NCBI GenBank assembly: GCA_002989075.1
Contig: PSQN01000016.1
Location: 3,302,336 to 3,366,335 of the forward strand
Reading direction: 5' to 3'
DNA from: Arthonia radiata
Lineage: Eukaryota; Ascomycota; Arthoniomycetes; Arthoniales; Arthoniaceae
DNA: 64,000 nucleotides
Shown here: in pieces, positions 45,725 through 56,055 of the stretch
How the letters are laid out: every line of letters begins with the position of its first letter
How positions within the stretch are numbered: position 1 is the first letter of the stretch
The notes under the pieces: model-generated
What the model was told of the DNA's origin: nothing
The model's database searches: none
Seen by the model: only the letters and a program-made list of their open reading frames with translations
Program-made: the position numbers and the translations under genes

Positions 45725-46521
45725 ATGTCATCAGAGGCCAGCGGCGCGCCTGCATCTGCACCATCAACGACCTTCGACCCCAAACATTCCTCCTCAACCT
45801 ACGATCCCGCCTGGTACACTTGGTCGCGCTTCTTCAGTATCCTCTCCTCCAGCGCCAGTAATCGCGAAACCCAGGAATACATCCACGCCGACTCCATCGC
45901 GCGCGAAGAAGAGATCTGTAAGCGCTGCGAAAATTGGAGGCAATGGCTCTTCGATTACTCGCCCACCGTGCGCTACATGCAAGACAAGACCGCGAAGCTA
46001 GGCGGCGAGTTGAACGATACGAACGTGGTGTGCAGAAGGTGTGACTCTTTGACGTCGGGCGCGATGCAGTTGAAGAAGGCGGCGTTTCACAAGGAGTTCG
46101 GCATACTGCTTTGTGCGAATCACCTGGCGAATAAAGGCGAGCAGGAGGACGCGATGGCGCACGAAATGGTGCATGCGTACGATTTTCTGCGATTTCAGTA
46201 CAATGAGAAGAATATAAGACATGCGGCATGCACTGAGGTAGGAGGACACAGGCTCTCGCGATGGTCTGAGAGGTGACTGACGAGTTCCAGATTCGAGCCA
46301 GTATGTTGAGTGGCGAATGTCGCTGGGTTCGTGAATTCTGGCAAAGAAAGCAAAGGTACAAGTTCACGCAGCTCTTTCAAGACTGCGTCCGTAGGCGCGC
46401 AGTGCAGTCCGTCATGTCACGCAAAGATTGCAAAGATGACGTCCAAGCGGTTAAGATTGTGAACGAGGTCTGGGACAACTGCTTCGCCGACACAAGACCA
46501 TTTGATGAGATCTACCGATGA
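45725..46521 (+). CDS. ATP23: Mitochondrial inner-membrane metalloprotease ATP23
   Basis: Intermembrane-space zinc protease that matures Atp6 and assists Fo assembly. Exons 45725-46237 and 46291-46521; 247 residues. The zinc site [12 protein letters not shown] (HExxH) is at about residue 147. Cysteine pairs typical of the family are present: [20 protein letters not shown] and CANHLANKG, later [20 protein letters not shown]. The C-terminal part ends [17 protein letters not shown], a conserved ending. Intron of 53 nt in phase 0. The neighbouring ATP19 encodes another ATP-synthase-related protein, but they are not in an operon and the proximity may be chance. Confidence 0.95.
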
Positions 46522-46691
46522 CATTGTGACATTCGAAACATGCAGATTCAATGTCTGGGCAGTTTTCATGCATAGCGAAGGCGCCCGAGGAAATGATGCC
46601 CAATTACCCAACTCCATACGATGAGCATCGTCTAATGAAAAACACACAATGCAACGCCTATGCCAATCTTGTTTGGTAAACGGTTTCACTG

Positions 46692-48063
46692 TCATAGATC
46701 GTCTCTGCTCGGCTTATTGGAGGCTGAATCCCTTTTCATGGTTCGATCGGGCTTCGCGCAGTGTTTCAAAATCCAGGGGTGCTTTTGCACCTCGGCGAGG
46801 TTTAATCGTTTCTCTGGATCAAGGACCAACAACTATGAGAAAAATTGTCAGCGGTGAAGCTATACCAGGGGCTGCAATACTTTACGAACCCTCTTGATTA
46901 GGTCTCTCGCCTCAGAAGACACGAAAGATGGTACCGTCATCTCACACCGGGCTATTCGCCGTTGCGTCATCGTTGGCGTGTCCTCAAATGGCGCTTCTCC
47001 CACCAGAAACTCGTACATCAATACGCCCAGACTCCAGAGGTCGACCTTCTGGCTATAGAAGTTGTCCTGATTGCCAGGCTTCAGCATCTCGGGTGGAAGG
47101 TAGTCAAGCGTTCCACACATCGTATTCCGCCTGTTGTTGGGCGCATGAACAGACCACCCAAAATCAGAGATCTTCACCTCTCCATGAATGCCGACCAAGA
47201 TGTTCTCAGGCTTGATGTCCCGGTGCATGACGTGCTTTTTGTGCAGGTACTTCAGCGCTGACGCCATTTGCGCAATATACTGGGCGGCCTTCCACTCGGG
47301 AAAGCGGTTCTCTTTGCGAAGATGCTTGTATAGCTCGCCTTTGCCAGCGAACTCTAAGATGAGGAAGATTCGTTTGCTATCGTGGAAATGGCCGTATAGT
47401 CGCAAGATATTGGGATGCGCAAGGTTCGACTGAATTTCGATCTCTCGTCTTGTCTGCTTCTCGACCTTGCCTTGTTGCAGCTCAGACTTGTGGAGGACCT
47501 TCAATGCACAAACGAAGCCTGTGCTCTTCTCCTTTGCCAGGTATACACGGCCGAACTTGCCCTTCCCCAGAGGCTTGCCAATTTCAAACATGCCCAAATG
47601 CCATTTCTTTGCTGCGGCGCCTGGCATGAGATGGCTGGGATCTGAGAGCCTTTGCGACTCCACTGATTCGTCCGATGGCCGGGATGAGATTGAAGCATTG
47701 GCGACACGGAGTACGCGAGGTGGTGAAGATGCTTGAGGAGCGTGTGATTCCCGCCATTGCGCGGCTTGTGAGGGTAGAGTGACTTTGGCTTTGGTAGGGG
47801 CATTTGTCTCGTTTGGGCCTTTAACGGCGAGCTTGAGAAGGTTCATTCGGTTTGTGCTGGCGCTGAGCTGACCGTTGGAGGCGCCTAAGCCAGACATAGA
47901 CATTGCTGTTGATAACGAGCCCTGCGAGCTGTCAGCTTTGGTAGTGCACCATTGCGCTATCCTTGCTGACCTTCGATTTGTGGTATCCTGCATTCGTTGC
48001 GGGACCATTCTCATCATTCACGGTCATATGCTCGAGACGAGACTCAAGCATTCTGATAGACAT
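46692..48063 (-). CDS. IPL1: Aurora-family Ser/Thr kinase
   Basis: Chromosomal passenger kinase controlling kinetochore attachment and cytokinesis. Exons 48063-47971, 47921-46881 and 46832-46692; 424 residues. N-terminus [20 protein letters not shown], with a likely alternative Met four codons in. The kinase domain starts at about 150: [20 protein letters not shown] (P-loop), [11 protein letters not shown] (catalytic Lys), [13 protein letters not shown] (HRD), [20 protein letters not shown] (DFG and activation loop with RRxT), [10 protein letters not shown]. The last exon supplies [17 protein letters not shown]. The first intron uses a GTCAGC donor, which is non-consensus, but the CTGAC branch and frame support it. 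Spacing to the divergent TIP41 start is only 270 bp. Confidence 0.94.
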
Positions 48064-48333
48064 CTTGAGAGCTTGCGAGTGCTGTATCTCGAGGTGACTG
48101 GTGTACTGAATGTCCTGATCAGCCAGCCGTCTTAGTGACGCTTCGAGACGCTGAGTAAATAACATTGCCCCAGCAACCAAAGGTGTTCGGAGATTAGCCT
48201 TATGTCCGCCAAGATCGCGCCACGCGCCCTCCAACGTCCACCGTGCACCTGAATATAAATCTGTCTTCGCATTTTCGACAATAGTTCGAAGCCATCCATC
48301 AAGCTGTAAAACCTGCGCGGTTCCACGGTGGTC

Positions 48334-49146
48334 ATGGCTACCAATAGTGGCATCACCGAGCCATACCCCGGACAAGCTGGCAAACCCAATACTCTGGACC
48401 ACCGCGGATTCAAGATCATCACGCAAAAGCTACCCATTCTAAAGGCCGGGCCGATCGAAGAGATAACCGAAAAGCTGGGTATTGCGCCCCCTGAAATGAT
48501 TTTTGGTGATAATTACGTGGCTTTGGAGCATCCAAAGTCTCGGTGGTCGATCAACTTCAACGCGTTCGACGCGCTCGATCGCGTCGATAAAACCGGTGCC
48601 GCAATGCTGCAAGTCGCACACTCTTCAGAATGGCAGAGAAGTCGCGAGCATCATCATGAAGGCATCAAAGAAGTGGTGAAGCCTTTCGACTGGTCCTACA
48701 GTACAGATTACAAGGGCACTGTCGCACGTGATGGTCCACAATTCCAGCCTTCCACACAGTCAATTCCACTGGAGCTACTGAAGCGCGCCGATCCCATCAA
48801 ATTTTTTGACGAGGTCATGCTGTACGAAGACGAGCTTGCAGACAACGGTATCACCATGCTATCCATTAAGATCAGGGTCATGCCCGACCGTCTGCTCCTG
48901 CTCACCCGGTTTTTCATGCGACTGGATGACGTGGTTTTCAGGATCAGAGATACGCGTGTCTTCGTAGAATTTGCAACAGGAGAGGTCATTCGAGAGTATA
49001 CCCAGCGTGAGGAGCAGTTCGAGACCGTCAGAAGGGCTCTTGCATCTACTGGACAGGACGTGCCAAATATGCTGAGGGACGCGAACAGATTGGGCGAGCT
49101 CTTGCCCGTTGTTAAAAGGGAGTCAGATGTGGTTCAGGTGGGATGA
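48334..49146 (+). CDS. TIP41: TIP41-like regulator of type 2A phosphatases
   Basis: Partner of Tap42 and PP2A-like phosphatases in TOR signalling. Single exon, 270 residues from the ATG at 48334; the frame opens 6 bp earlier with GTG. Family blocks: HRGFKIITQKLPILKAGPIE, LGIAPPEMIFGDNYVALEH, then DWSYSTDYKG, and IKFFDEVMLYEDELADNGIT. The core continues with SIKIRVMPDRLLLLTRFFMR and VVFRIRDTRVFVEF. The C-terminal tail after GEVIREYTQRE is extended compared with the core. Divergent from the Aurora gene; both are cell-growth or cell-cycle regulators, but co-regulation is only a possibility. Confidence 0.96.
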   Translation: MATNSGITEPYPGQAGKPNTLDHRGFKIITQKLPILKAGPIEEITEKLGIAPPEMIFGDNYVALEHPKSRWSINFNAFDALDRVDKTGAAMLQVAHSSEWQRSREHHHEGIKEVVKPFDWSYSTDYKGTVARDGPQFQPSTQSIPLELLKRADPIKFFDEVMLYEDELADNGITMLSIKIRVMPDRLLLLTRFFMRLDDVVFRIRDTRVFVEFATGEVIREYTQREEQFETVRRALASTGQDVPNMLRDANRLGELLPVVKRESDVVQVG

Positions 49147-50363
49147 GCGACGCATCCCTACATCTCGCCGGGCCACTGTTGGCACCTGACTATAATCATA
49201 TCGCCATTGCCAGCAGTATATTGACAACGTGCCTTGCTCAATAGGGAATGCGCTGCAAGGCGCATCTCAGCTAAGCAGCCAGGTGTAACCGCGAAATCTT
49301 GATGATTCGGCTCGCCTTTACAGGTCTTCTACTGATGCCATGTCGTTGATTAATCCTAGGGCGACTAAGGCGGTGATGCCCCCGTCCAGGCTTTCAGACA
49401 ACGCAATTTACGTCACGAACAGAAATCCCAATCTGGGACCTACTATTAGTGGCTAGTATCGACTTGGGTCAGTGCTGAACGAGAAGCTCAAGCGGCGCTG
49501 CTGGGGTTTGACGGGAGCTGCAGGCACTATCGTTGCCGTCCATGGCAACGACAAAGCTACTCTTGACGTACTATTCGTAGTGTTGTGACATGATTGAGCT
49601 ACTGTCAGAATGCTGTGCTTGGTCGCACGCGGAAAGCCGAGAAGAGCACCGACCATCTCACCGATCATCGCACTACGCCTTGGAAAGCGCAGTAAGATGG
49701 CAGAAAATTAGTACGCTTGTACAGTCTGTCATAGAGACGCTGATTTTCCCCGGATTTGACATCTGTGCCAGCTGTAGCAGACGACTCTATCGACCCCTTT
49801 CGTTGGATCGAAATGCGGCTTTGGCAATGTGGCAGGGATTTACCATGTTGGTTCCTTATCAATGCTACGTACGATGTCAAGGTGCAATCTATCCTGAGCA
49901 ACCGTTTTGTGAAGATCAGATGCCGTCGTTTCTCGGCATTGTTGCCAATGCGAAAGCTGGCACCGGCAGTGGCGGTCCGAATCCTTTTTCTTTGAGAAAT
50001 GGTCTTGATGAAGACCTCCTGCATAGTCACAAAGAACGGCCCTCCAATAGACTCTTGACATTAGCTCAATGTAGCAGATACCCGTGATTATGTCAGTCTG
50101 GAATCCATATTCGATCTAACGAACCGGCGCCAAAATTTGTCTGCAAAGGACACGAGGATGAAGAAGTTTCTGTGGTGGTCATTTCAATGAAGTGAATGCC
50201 GGATGGCTCGACTGCGACTTCCGGATTGGATTCTACTGACTGGCGGTGACAAGAGGAAAGCAGATAAGTCTGCTCCACCTCTCCGTCAAAACGCAGAACT
50301 GTCATCAAGCTGCCTCTCATCTCTACCCCGACTTTCAAAAACCACTCATGCAAGCGCGCAATA
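49147..50363. other. Gene-free boundary region
   Basis: 1.2 kb separating the housekeeping block from the accessory BTB cluster. Short frames on both strands (for example 49590-50087 +) lack protein-like composition. No transposon ends or repeats recognised. Confidence 0.45.
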
Positions 50364-51230
50364 ATGTCTAAGGCGGAAAATCTTCGCTATTTCCGCAGGT
50401 CGGGTGCACCTCTTCCAAACGAGTACGTGTAGAGTGATTGCCCCTTGCAGACAACGTACGTAGAACTGACAAAGCGGAGCTTACTGAACGGCGTCACAAT
50501 ATGCGTGCTCATCGGACCTTTGTCTGCCAGAAAGACGTACTCGATTCACAAGAACTTGATCTGCGCGTATGTCCTCGCGAATCCATTCCTACCCGTTCGA
50601 GATTAACGCGCGCTAACGACAAGCTAAAGCTATTCTCAATACTTCTATGCCAGTTTCAATGGCAAGTTCCTGGAAGCTGGTAAGAAGGAAGTCGTGCTTG
50701 ATGAGGAAGATATCTCCGTGTTCGATAGAGTCTACGTGTGGCTGTACTCAGGAACGCTGCACTCTGAGGCAGAGCGCCGCGACTCTCGACTCCAAAGCCA
50801 TCTTACCGACCTGTGGCTCTTTGGTGATCGTCGCAGCATGCCAGCGTTGCAGCATGCCGCACTCGATGCTCTGAACGCCAACGTCTGTGAGACATTCCAA
50901 ATCAGGGACGGCAAATTCATCTCAGTGCTCTACGCAGACTCTCCTCCTGCTGCGAAAGTGCGTCTTTGGATGGTCGAGATGTTTGCGAGAATGGACGACG
51001 AACAGCGGATACGGACCGCAATTGATCTCGCTCAGGAAATTCGCAAATCTGCTCCAGACAAAGACTTCCTTATCGCGCTCTGCAAGCGGTTGATTGAGCT
51101 CAAGCGGGAAGGCGAGAAGTCAGACAATTACAAAAAGCATTTCGAACAGTTGAGCCTATGCCAGTACCACGAACACGCGGACCAGCAAGATTGCGACACT
51201 CTTGCAAAGCAAGAGCACGGCGCTAAATAA
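50364..51230 (+). CDS. Tandem BTB protein 1 with CxxHxH tail
   Basis: BTB/POZ protein, about 248 residues, first of five tandem paralogs. Exons 50364-50422, 50480-50566 and 50630-51230; introns have ACTGAC and CTAAC branch points. The short N-terminus contains LRYFRRSGAP, a basic motif shared by the paralogs. The BTB fold: LLNGVTICVLIG, TYSIHKNLICAYSQYFYASF, FLEAGKKEVVLDEED, VFDRVYVWLYSGTL. Then LTDLWLFGDRRSMPALQHAA, the common helical block, and SPPAAKVRLWMVE. The C-terminal tail CQYHEHADQQDC fits C-x2-H-x-H-x5-C, possibly metal-binding. The second intron splits the codon after LIC, at the same place as in BTB protein 4. Function unknown; BTB proteins of this type are probably adaptors. Confidence 0.85.
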
Positions 51231-51745
51231 GGCCGACAAACCCCAGTCACGCAAGATGCCGGAACTCGACTGGACGGGACAACCTTCGCCAACATACTGG
51301 TTGTGCACGCAAAGGCTCAGACCCACGGAGTGTTCGTGCCATCTCTCGATTGTCCTTGTCCAAGACGAAGTCACAATCCAGCCCGTGAAAGAGGTCAAAC
51401 TCAGTACAGCGAGCAATGGAATACTCTGACATCAATGGAACCATAGAGCCAATGACTGCAGGAATAACGATGGAAACTCTTCCCTGCTCTATCTCACTTT
51501 AAATCTTCCGTACTCGTGATATTGTTTATTAGCCAACAGACCCATGTTTGTTGTGCTTTGAGCGCACATGCTTTGTACAGTCTCCACACAGTGCACGCAG
51601 GATTTGGGAGGTGAATGCAAGGTAAAGCTGATGGTTCTGGATCAATGCGACACCGCAGGACACCTTAACAGCCTGTCATGAACTGTGTTTCGGCATCCTC
51701 AACAACTCATCACTCTCAAGCGTTGTCTATTCTTGCCCTGTGAAG
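51231..51745. other. Intergenic region in the BTB cluster
   Basis: 515 bp. Promoter of BTB protein 2. No gene seen. Confidence 0.4.
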
Positions 51746-52449
51746 ATGTTGCAGATGACGATTGATTCTTACCGCAAGCAGGATACGCCACCAGCACACA
51801 CGTAAGTCCAAAGACTATACCATTGGTAACAGAAGAATTGCTAACCATTCTCAGGCTGATTCAAGGACCTGTGATCCGCCTAGTGGTCGGCAAGCGTCCC
51901 GAAAGCAAGACCTATTTTGCCCACAAGGCCATGCTGTGCCATTACTCAGCCTACTTCGGAGCCGCGCTTAGCAGCCGCTTCGCTGAAGGCAAGGTCGTGA
52001 AAGGCATCCAAACCGTGAAACTGGACGACGAGAACGCACTGTTGTTCGACCGCGTCTATTACTGCCTCTACAGCGGCACCATCCTGACTGAAGCTGAGAT
52101 GCGGGACTACAACATGCAGCCAATGCTCGTCGACCTTTGGATCTTCGCCGACCGGCGCATGATGCCTGCGCTTCAGAACGCTGCCCTGGACGCAATCAAC
52201 CGCAACAGCTGCGTCACTGGCAAGCTTTGTGAGATCTCTCTCATCCACGTCCTGTTCAACACGGCACCGAAGTCAAGCAAGGTCCGAGCCTGGATCGTGG
52301 AGCAGTTGGTTCGGGTGAAGAACCTTCAGGTTCTGTTCGATCGAGACGTGCCGGAAGAATGGAACTTCCCGTCGATGGAGTTCCTGACTGCGCTTACGCT
52401 GCGTTCGAATGAGCTCTTGAGTGGTGGGAAGAAGCTGATACCAGATTGA
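51746..52449 (+). CDS. Tandem BTB protein 2, tail behind an in-frame TGA
   Basis: Exons 51746-51801 and 51855-52449, phase-consistent; 216 residues to the first stop. N-terminal motif DSYRKQDTPP, then LIQGPVIRLVVG, TYFAHKAMLCHYSAYFGAAL, the DDENALLFDRVYYCLYSGTI block, and LVDLWIFADRRMMPALQNAA. The frame ends with CTGATACCAGATTGA, but stays open for 35 more codons (52450-52557), reading LNKLD then MCVFHEHGDGMDCKAL and ending TGA. That extension holds the C-x2-H-x-H-x5-C tail found before the stop in paralogs 1, 3 and 4. No in-frame intron that removes the TGA was found. So this is a truncated protein or a readthrough gene; the main frame is otherwise intact. Confidence 0.85.
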
Positions 52450-52557
52450 CTGAACAAGCTGGACATGTGCGTGTTCCACGAGCATGGGGATGGGATGGAC
52501 TGCAAGGCTCTGGCGGAAGAGGATCGGATGTTGCGAGATGATAAGATGAAGGGATGA
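52450..52557 (+). other. In-frame extension of BTB protein 2 after TGA-CTG
   Basis: 35 sense codons directly behind the stop, in the same frame, encoding the conserved family tail (CVFHEHGDGMDC) and closed by its own TGA. The stop context is TGA-CTG-A. Confidence 0.7.
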
Positions 52558-52769
52558 AATACCAGTCGAGACTCGAGGGCCGACAGCAGGACGCAGAGCT
52601 TTGTGAACTTGTCTTCATGCTGGAAAACGCGATCGCGGGGAACTTGCGGTCATGAGTGAGGCCGGCTGGGTATTCCAAAATGGGTTAGCACACTGCTATG
52701 TCTGCTTGTCGTCTCTCATATCAAGCTCACTCTCGCTTCACTTGTACTTTCGACTTCAACAAGAATTCA

Positions 52770-53593
52770 ATGGTGTACACGATGGCCACTGCAAATGCGT
52801 TGCGTTACTACCGCAAAAAGAATGCACCTCCACCGACGGTGTGAGTTCAGATTGAAAGCACAACGCAGCTATTGACTGACGGTTTAATAGACTGCTGAAA
52901 GGCCCAGTCGCTCGCGTCGAGGTTGGATCAGATCAACAGGTCTTCTTCATCCACAAGGCGCTGCTGTGTCACTACTCTCAATATTTCGATGCCGCGCTCA
53001 ACAGTTCCTTCATAGAGGGCGAAACTCAAACAGTCAAGCTAGAGGAGGAGACGCCTGAGGTCTTTGATGTCGTCTACTCATGGCTCTATACCGGCAGCCT
53101 TCAGTCAGAAGAACAAGCGAAAGACTACGAGTATCAAATCATTTTGGTCAACATCTGGTTGTTCGCTGATCGTAGAGGCATGCCTTCGCTTCAGAACAGC
53201 GCGTTGGATGCTTTGAAAAAGAACGTGGAGACGAACAGGGTGGTGACCATGACGCTCGTAACGAAGCTGTTTCGCGATGCACCAGCAAATGCAAAGGTTC
53301 GAGGCTGGGTGGTTGAAAATTTTGCATTATTGTCGGATCGGACGATGTTAGTGCGCACTTCAGAATATCTGAGGGAGAACGGGCAATTCAGCAGCTGCTT
53401 TGACTTCATGTCAATGCTAAGCCTACGGTTCTTGGACCAACGCGATCGAGTGGGTGATAAGGGCGCTAAGATCGGTTGCGACAGGGAAATGGCAGCGCTG
53501 AAGATGTGCCCGTTCCACGAGCATCGCGAGGGTGAGGATTGCAGGGTTCTGGCGCTGAAGGATGAGGAACTACGTGGGACTGGGACTATCTAG
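52770..53593 (+). CDS. Tandem BTB protein 3 with CxxHxH tail
   Basis: Exons 52770-52840 and 52891-53593; 257 residues (245-residue product if the second ATG, 12 bp on, is used: that start gives MATANALRYYRKKNAPPPT). The BTB fold: LLKGPVARVEVG, VFFIHKALLCHYSQYFDAAL, ETPEVFDVVYSWLYTGSL, then LVNIWLFADRRGMPSLQNSA and APANAKVRGWVVE. It continues into MCPFHEHREGEDC, the intact tail, before the stop. Its exon-intron layout matches BTB protein 2: a single phase-2 intron just before the LLKGP strand, and no intron after LLC. Paralogs 2 and 3 are therefore the closest pair by structure. Confidence 0.85.
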
Positions 53594-53994
53594 GGCCTGG
53601 GCTGCTATGCTGGACACTCTCGAGAGAACCTATGGCAGAACCCTACTAAATGATGTTGCTGATACTAGCTAGTAAGGTAGCGGCGGCCGAGAAGAACAGC
53701 AGAAGCAGATATTTGATCCAGCTGGGAAAACAAATTTCGCTGCTGCGCCAGCGACTGAACACTCTGATCGTCCCACTTTGCATTTTAGCGAGTGCCTAGT
53801 TCCGCTGCGCAATTGCGCTCTACTTCTGGTTACGCCAAGCGAAGTCGATACCCTGGAGGAAAAAGGTGAAACGCAAAAAGTGAGAGGTGGTCGTCACGTT
53901 GTTTGCCTTCATCACCCTACCACAACTAGTTAACAGCAGATTGCTAGATCGTTTCCTTCCTCTTTCCTCAACAACTTAGTCAGACGCCCGAAAG
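53594..53994. other. Intergenic region in the BTB cluster
   Basis: 401 bp between BTB proteins 3 and 4. No gene seen. Confidence 0.4.
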
Positions 53995-54851
53995 ATGACA
54001 GCATCGAAATATTATCGTAGGATGTGCTCAGGGCCCCCAGCCTCGTACGTTCTCATTTTCAGTACATAAGAAGGCAGACTAATACCCTAGTTAGTCTGAT
54101 TAAGGGCCCTTTCGCTACCATCGTTGTCGGAAATATTGAGTCTCAGACCTTTTACGTTCACAAAGAGCTGATATGCTTGTGAGTCCTGGGATAACCGTAC
54201 CCAACATCCTCAGACACGATAACACTTAGTCTCAGCTACTCTAGCTATTTTAACGGCGCACTTATGGGTGGCTTTGAAGAGGCGCAAACCGCGACTGTTA
54301 ACATCAGCGAAGAGGTTCCCGCCGTCTTCCAGTGCTTCTATTATTGGCTTTACAACGGTTCTCTATTCGAGAAACACGTAGCAGACAATGGTAGTAGTGC
54401 TGATGCCCTGTCTAAGAGAGAAGATCTAGCGTACCGGTGTTGGACCTTTGGCCACCGTCGCGGCATCCCAGGCTTTCAAAATTCGGCAATCAACGACATC
54501 AAGGACAAAGTCGCTCACTCATGGAACCTAAACGCTTCTGCGATGGACAGGACGTACGGCGACACTCCGAAGTCAGCTAAAATTCGGCTCTTCATCGCAG
54601 ATCTAGTTGCCAGCTCTGGCTTTCAACTGACACCTAAGGCAATAGCCGCAGACGGAAGCTTGGTCTCTGTGGACGAGGATGACTGCAAGTACAATCCAGC
54701 TCTCATGGCTGACTGCTATACTGCGTTGCAGAAGCGTTACAGGGCTGGAAAACCGATGCTGTCCAAGACGACGATGAAGTTGGTCGACTTGTGCCCTTTT
54801 CATGAGCATTTGGACGGCGAGACATGTTCCACGCTGGATAAGAAATCATGA
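53995..54851 (+). CDS. Tandem BTB protein 4 with CxxHxH tail
   Basis: Exons 53995-54044, 54095-54178 and 54236-54851; 249 residues. N-terminus MTASKYYRRMCSGPPAS, then LIKGPFATIVVGNIESQTFY, VHKELICFYSSYFNGALMGG, VFQCFYYWLYNGSLF, YRCWTFGHRRGIPGFQNSAI and TPKSAKIRLFIADL. The tail LVDLCPFHEHLDGETC is complete. The second intron lies at exactly the same codon (after LIC, phase 2) as in BTB protein 1, so these two keep an ancestral intron that paralogs 2, 3 and 5 lack. Sequence has drifted more than in 2 and 3. Confidence 0.85.
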
Positions 54852-55220
54852 GGGGCATGGCTACAACACAGTGTCAGCAGAGCAACGCGCGAGGCTTGGC
54901 GACTCTGAAAATGTATTCGAGATCCTAGCTCTTCCATGAGTTCGCTAGTGGAATGCATTTTGCTGCCGGGAAAAATCTGGGAATGTGACAAATGACCAGA
55001 CAATAACGCTTGTAATGCTGTAAGATTTGGATGAACCTAGCCAGCCAATCATGAGTGTTTTCTCAGGAGTGATTTGACAGCCGCTTCTTGAGCGGTAGGT
55101 TGAAAGCACGTTCGTTGTACTCTCTTAAACCGGTTCCACTCAACAGCAACTGGCTATCTATGTACGTGGATAGTCTTCAGACGTAGTATCACATGGAGAC
55201 CGCCAGATAATCACAACGAC
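54852..55220. other. Intergenic region in the BTB cluster
   Basis: 369 bp. No gene seen. Confidence 0.4.
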
Positions 55221-56055
55221 ATGCCCTTGTTAAAGTACTCTGAAGCTTGCGGTTCGGGACCGGATGCATCGTGCGTGGGCCACTGCAGCGACTTAGTCGT
55301 TAACGGTAGCGTGGTTTGGACCCAGCTAACATGTCTCCGGGCTCGTGAGAGGACGTGTCAGCACCATCACAGCCGGCCATAGCAAGCCAGCCGAGGAATT
55401 GCTGATCTACATAGAGCACCTCTGCTACTATTCTACACCCTTCAAAGAAGGGCTCATTAGGTTATTAATAGAAGCAGCAACGCGTGAGGTTCATCTCTCC
55501 GACGCTAGCTCACAAGTGCCCCAGCGCTTCCACTGCTGGCTATATTGTGGGCGACTCTTTGAGCCCTCTTTGAACCCTCTGCAGACCGTAGAATCAGCTT
55601 ACGGAGAAAATAGAAAGAGGCTTACAATGTTTCGGTGTTTGGACCCCGCCGGGGCATTCCCGGCCTCCAAACTGCCGCACTTGATAGCTTTTCTATCGAC
55701 GATTCTTGAAAGCTTCGAGACCAATACAACCAAGGTCCAGGACGTGTACGCAAACACTCCGAAATCTGCAAAGGTGTGCAAATTCATTGCGACAGTCGCA
55801 GCAGCAACGTGCCTCAACATGCTCATAGACTGTAACGACGCACAGGGACCGCCATGGTCAACCGAGGATGAGGACTTGAAGGTGTCTCTAGCATTCTTCT
55901 CCAACGCGTCCTTGCATATGCGGCCGCAATACAGTAAAAGCTGCGGTACGCCGGCGGATCGCAAGCAATGACTGCGCGAGCTCGACTTGTTCCGCTTTCA
56001 CAAGCACGCAGAAGGGGAGACTTGTACAACAATCGCAGCTGCGGGGACGTCGTAG
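55221..56055 (+). pseudogene. Fifth BTB paralog, decayed
   Basis: Clear relative of BTB protein 4. A 50-nt first exon (55221-55270; MPLLKYSEACGSGPDAS) has the same length and phase as in protein 4. The second exon should begin one base before CTCGTG at 55342, but the expected AG reads GG there, so the splice acceptor appears lost. The frame then runs through LVRGRVSTITAG, EHLCYYSTPF, RFHCWLYCGRLF, and YANTPKSAKVCKFI to a TGA at 55969-55971. Behind it the frame stays open for 27 codons and encodes LRELDLFRFHKHAEGETC, the family tail with its first Cys replaced by Phe. It could instead be a divergent gene using another start. Confidence 0.6.

Noticed and set aside
49590-50087. 165-codon plus-strand frame
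   Set aside because: Starts at ATG but no protein-like pattern, and an antisense frame of similar length overlaps it.
52390-52465. 35-nt GT-AG pair spanning the TGA of BTB protein 2 (and a similar 35-nt pair in copy 5)
   Set aside because: Too short for a fungal intron and the junction phases do not match, so the tail would be read in the wrong frame.
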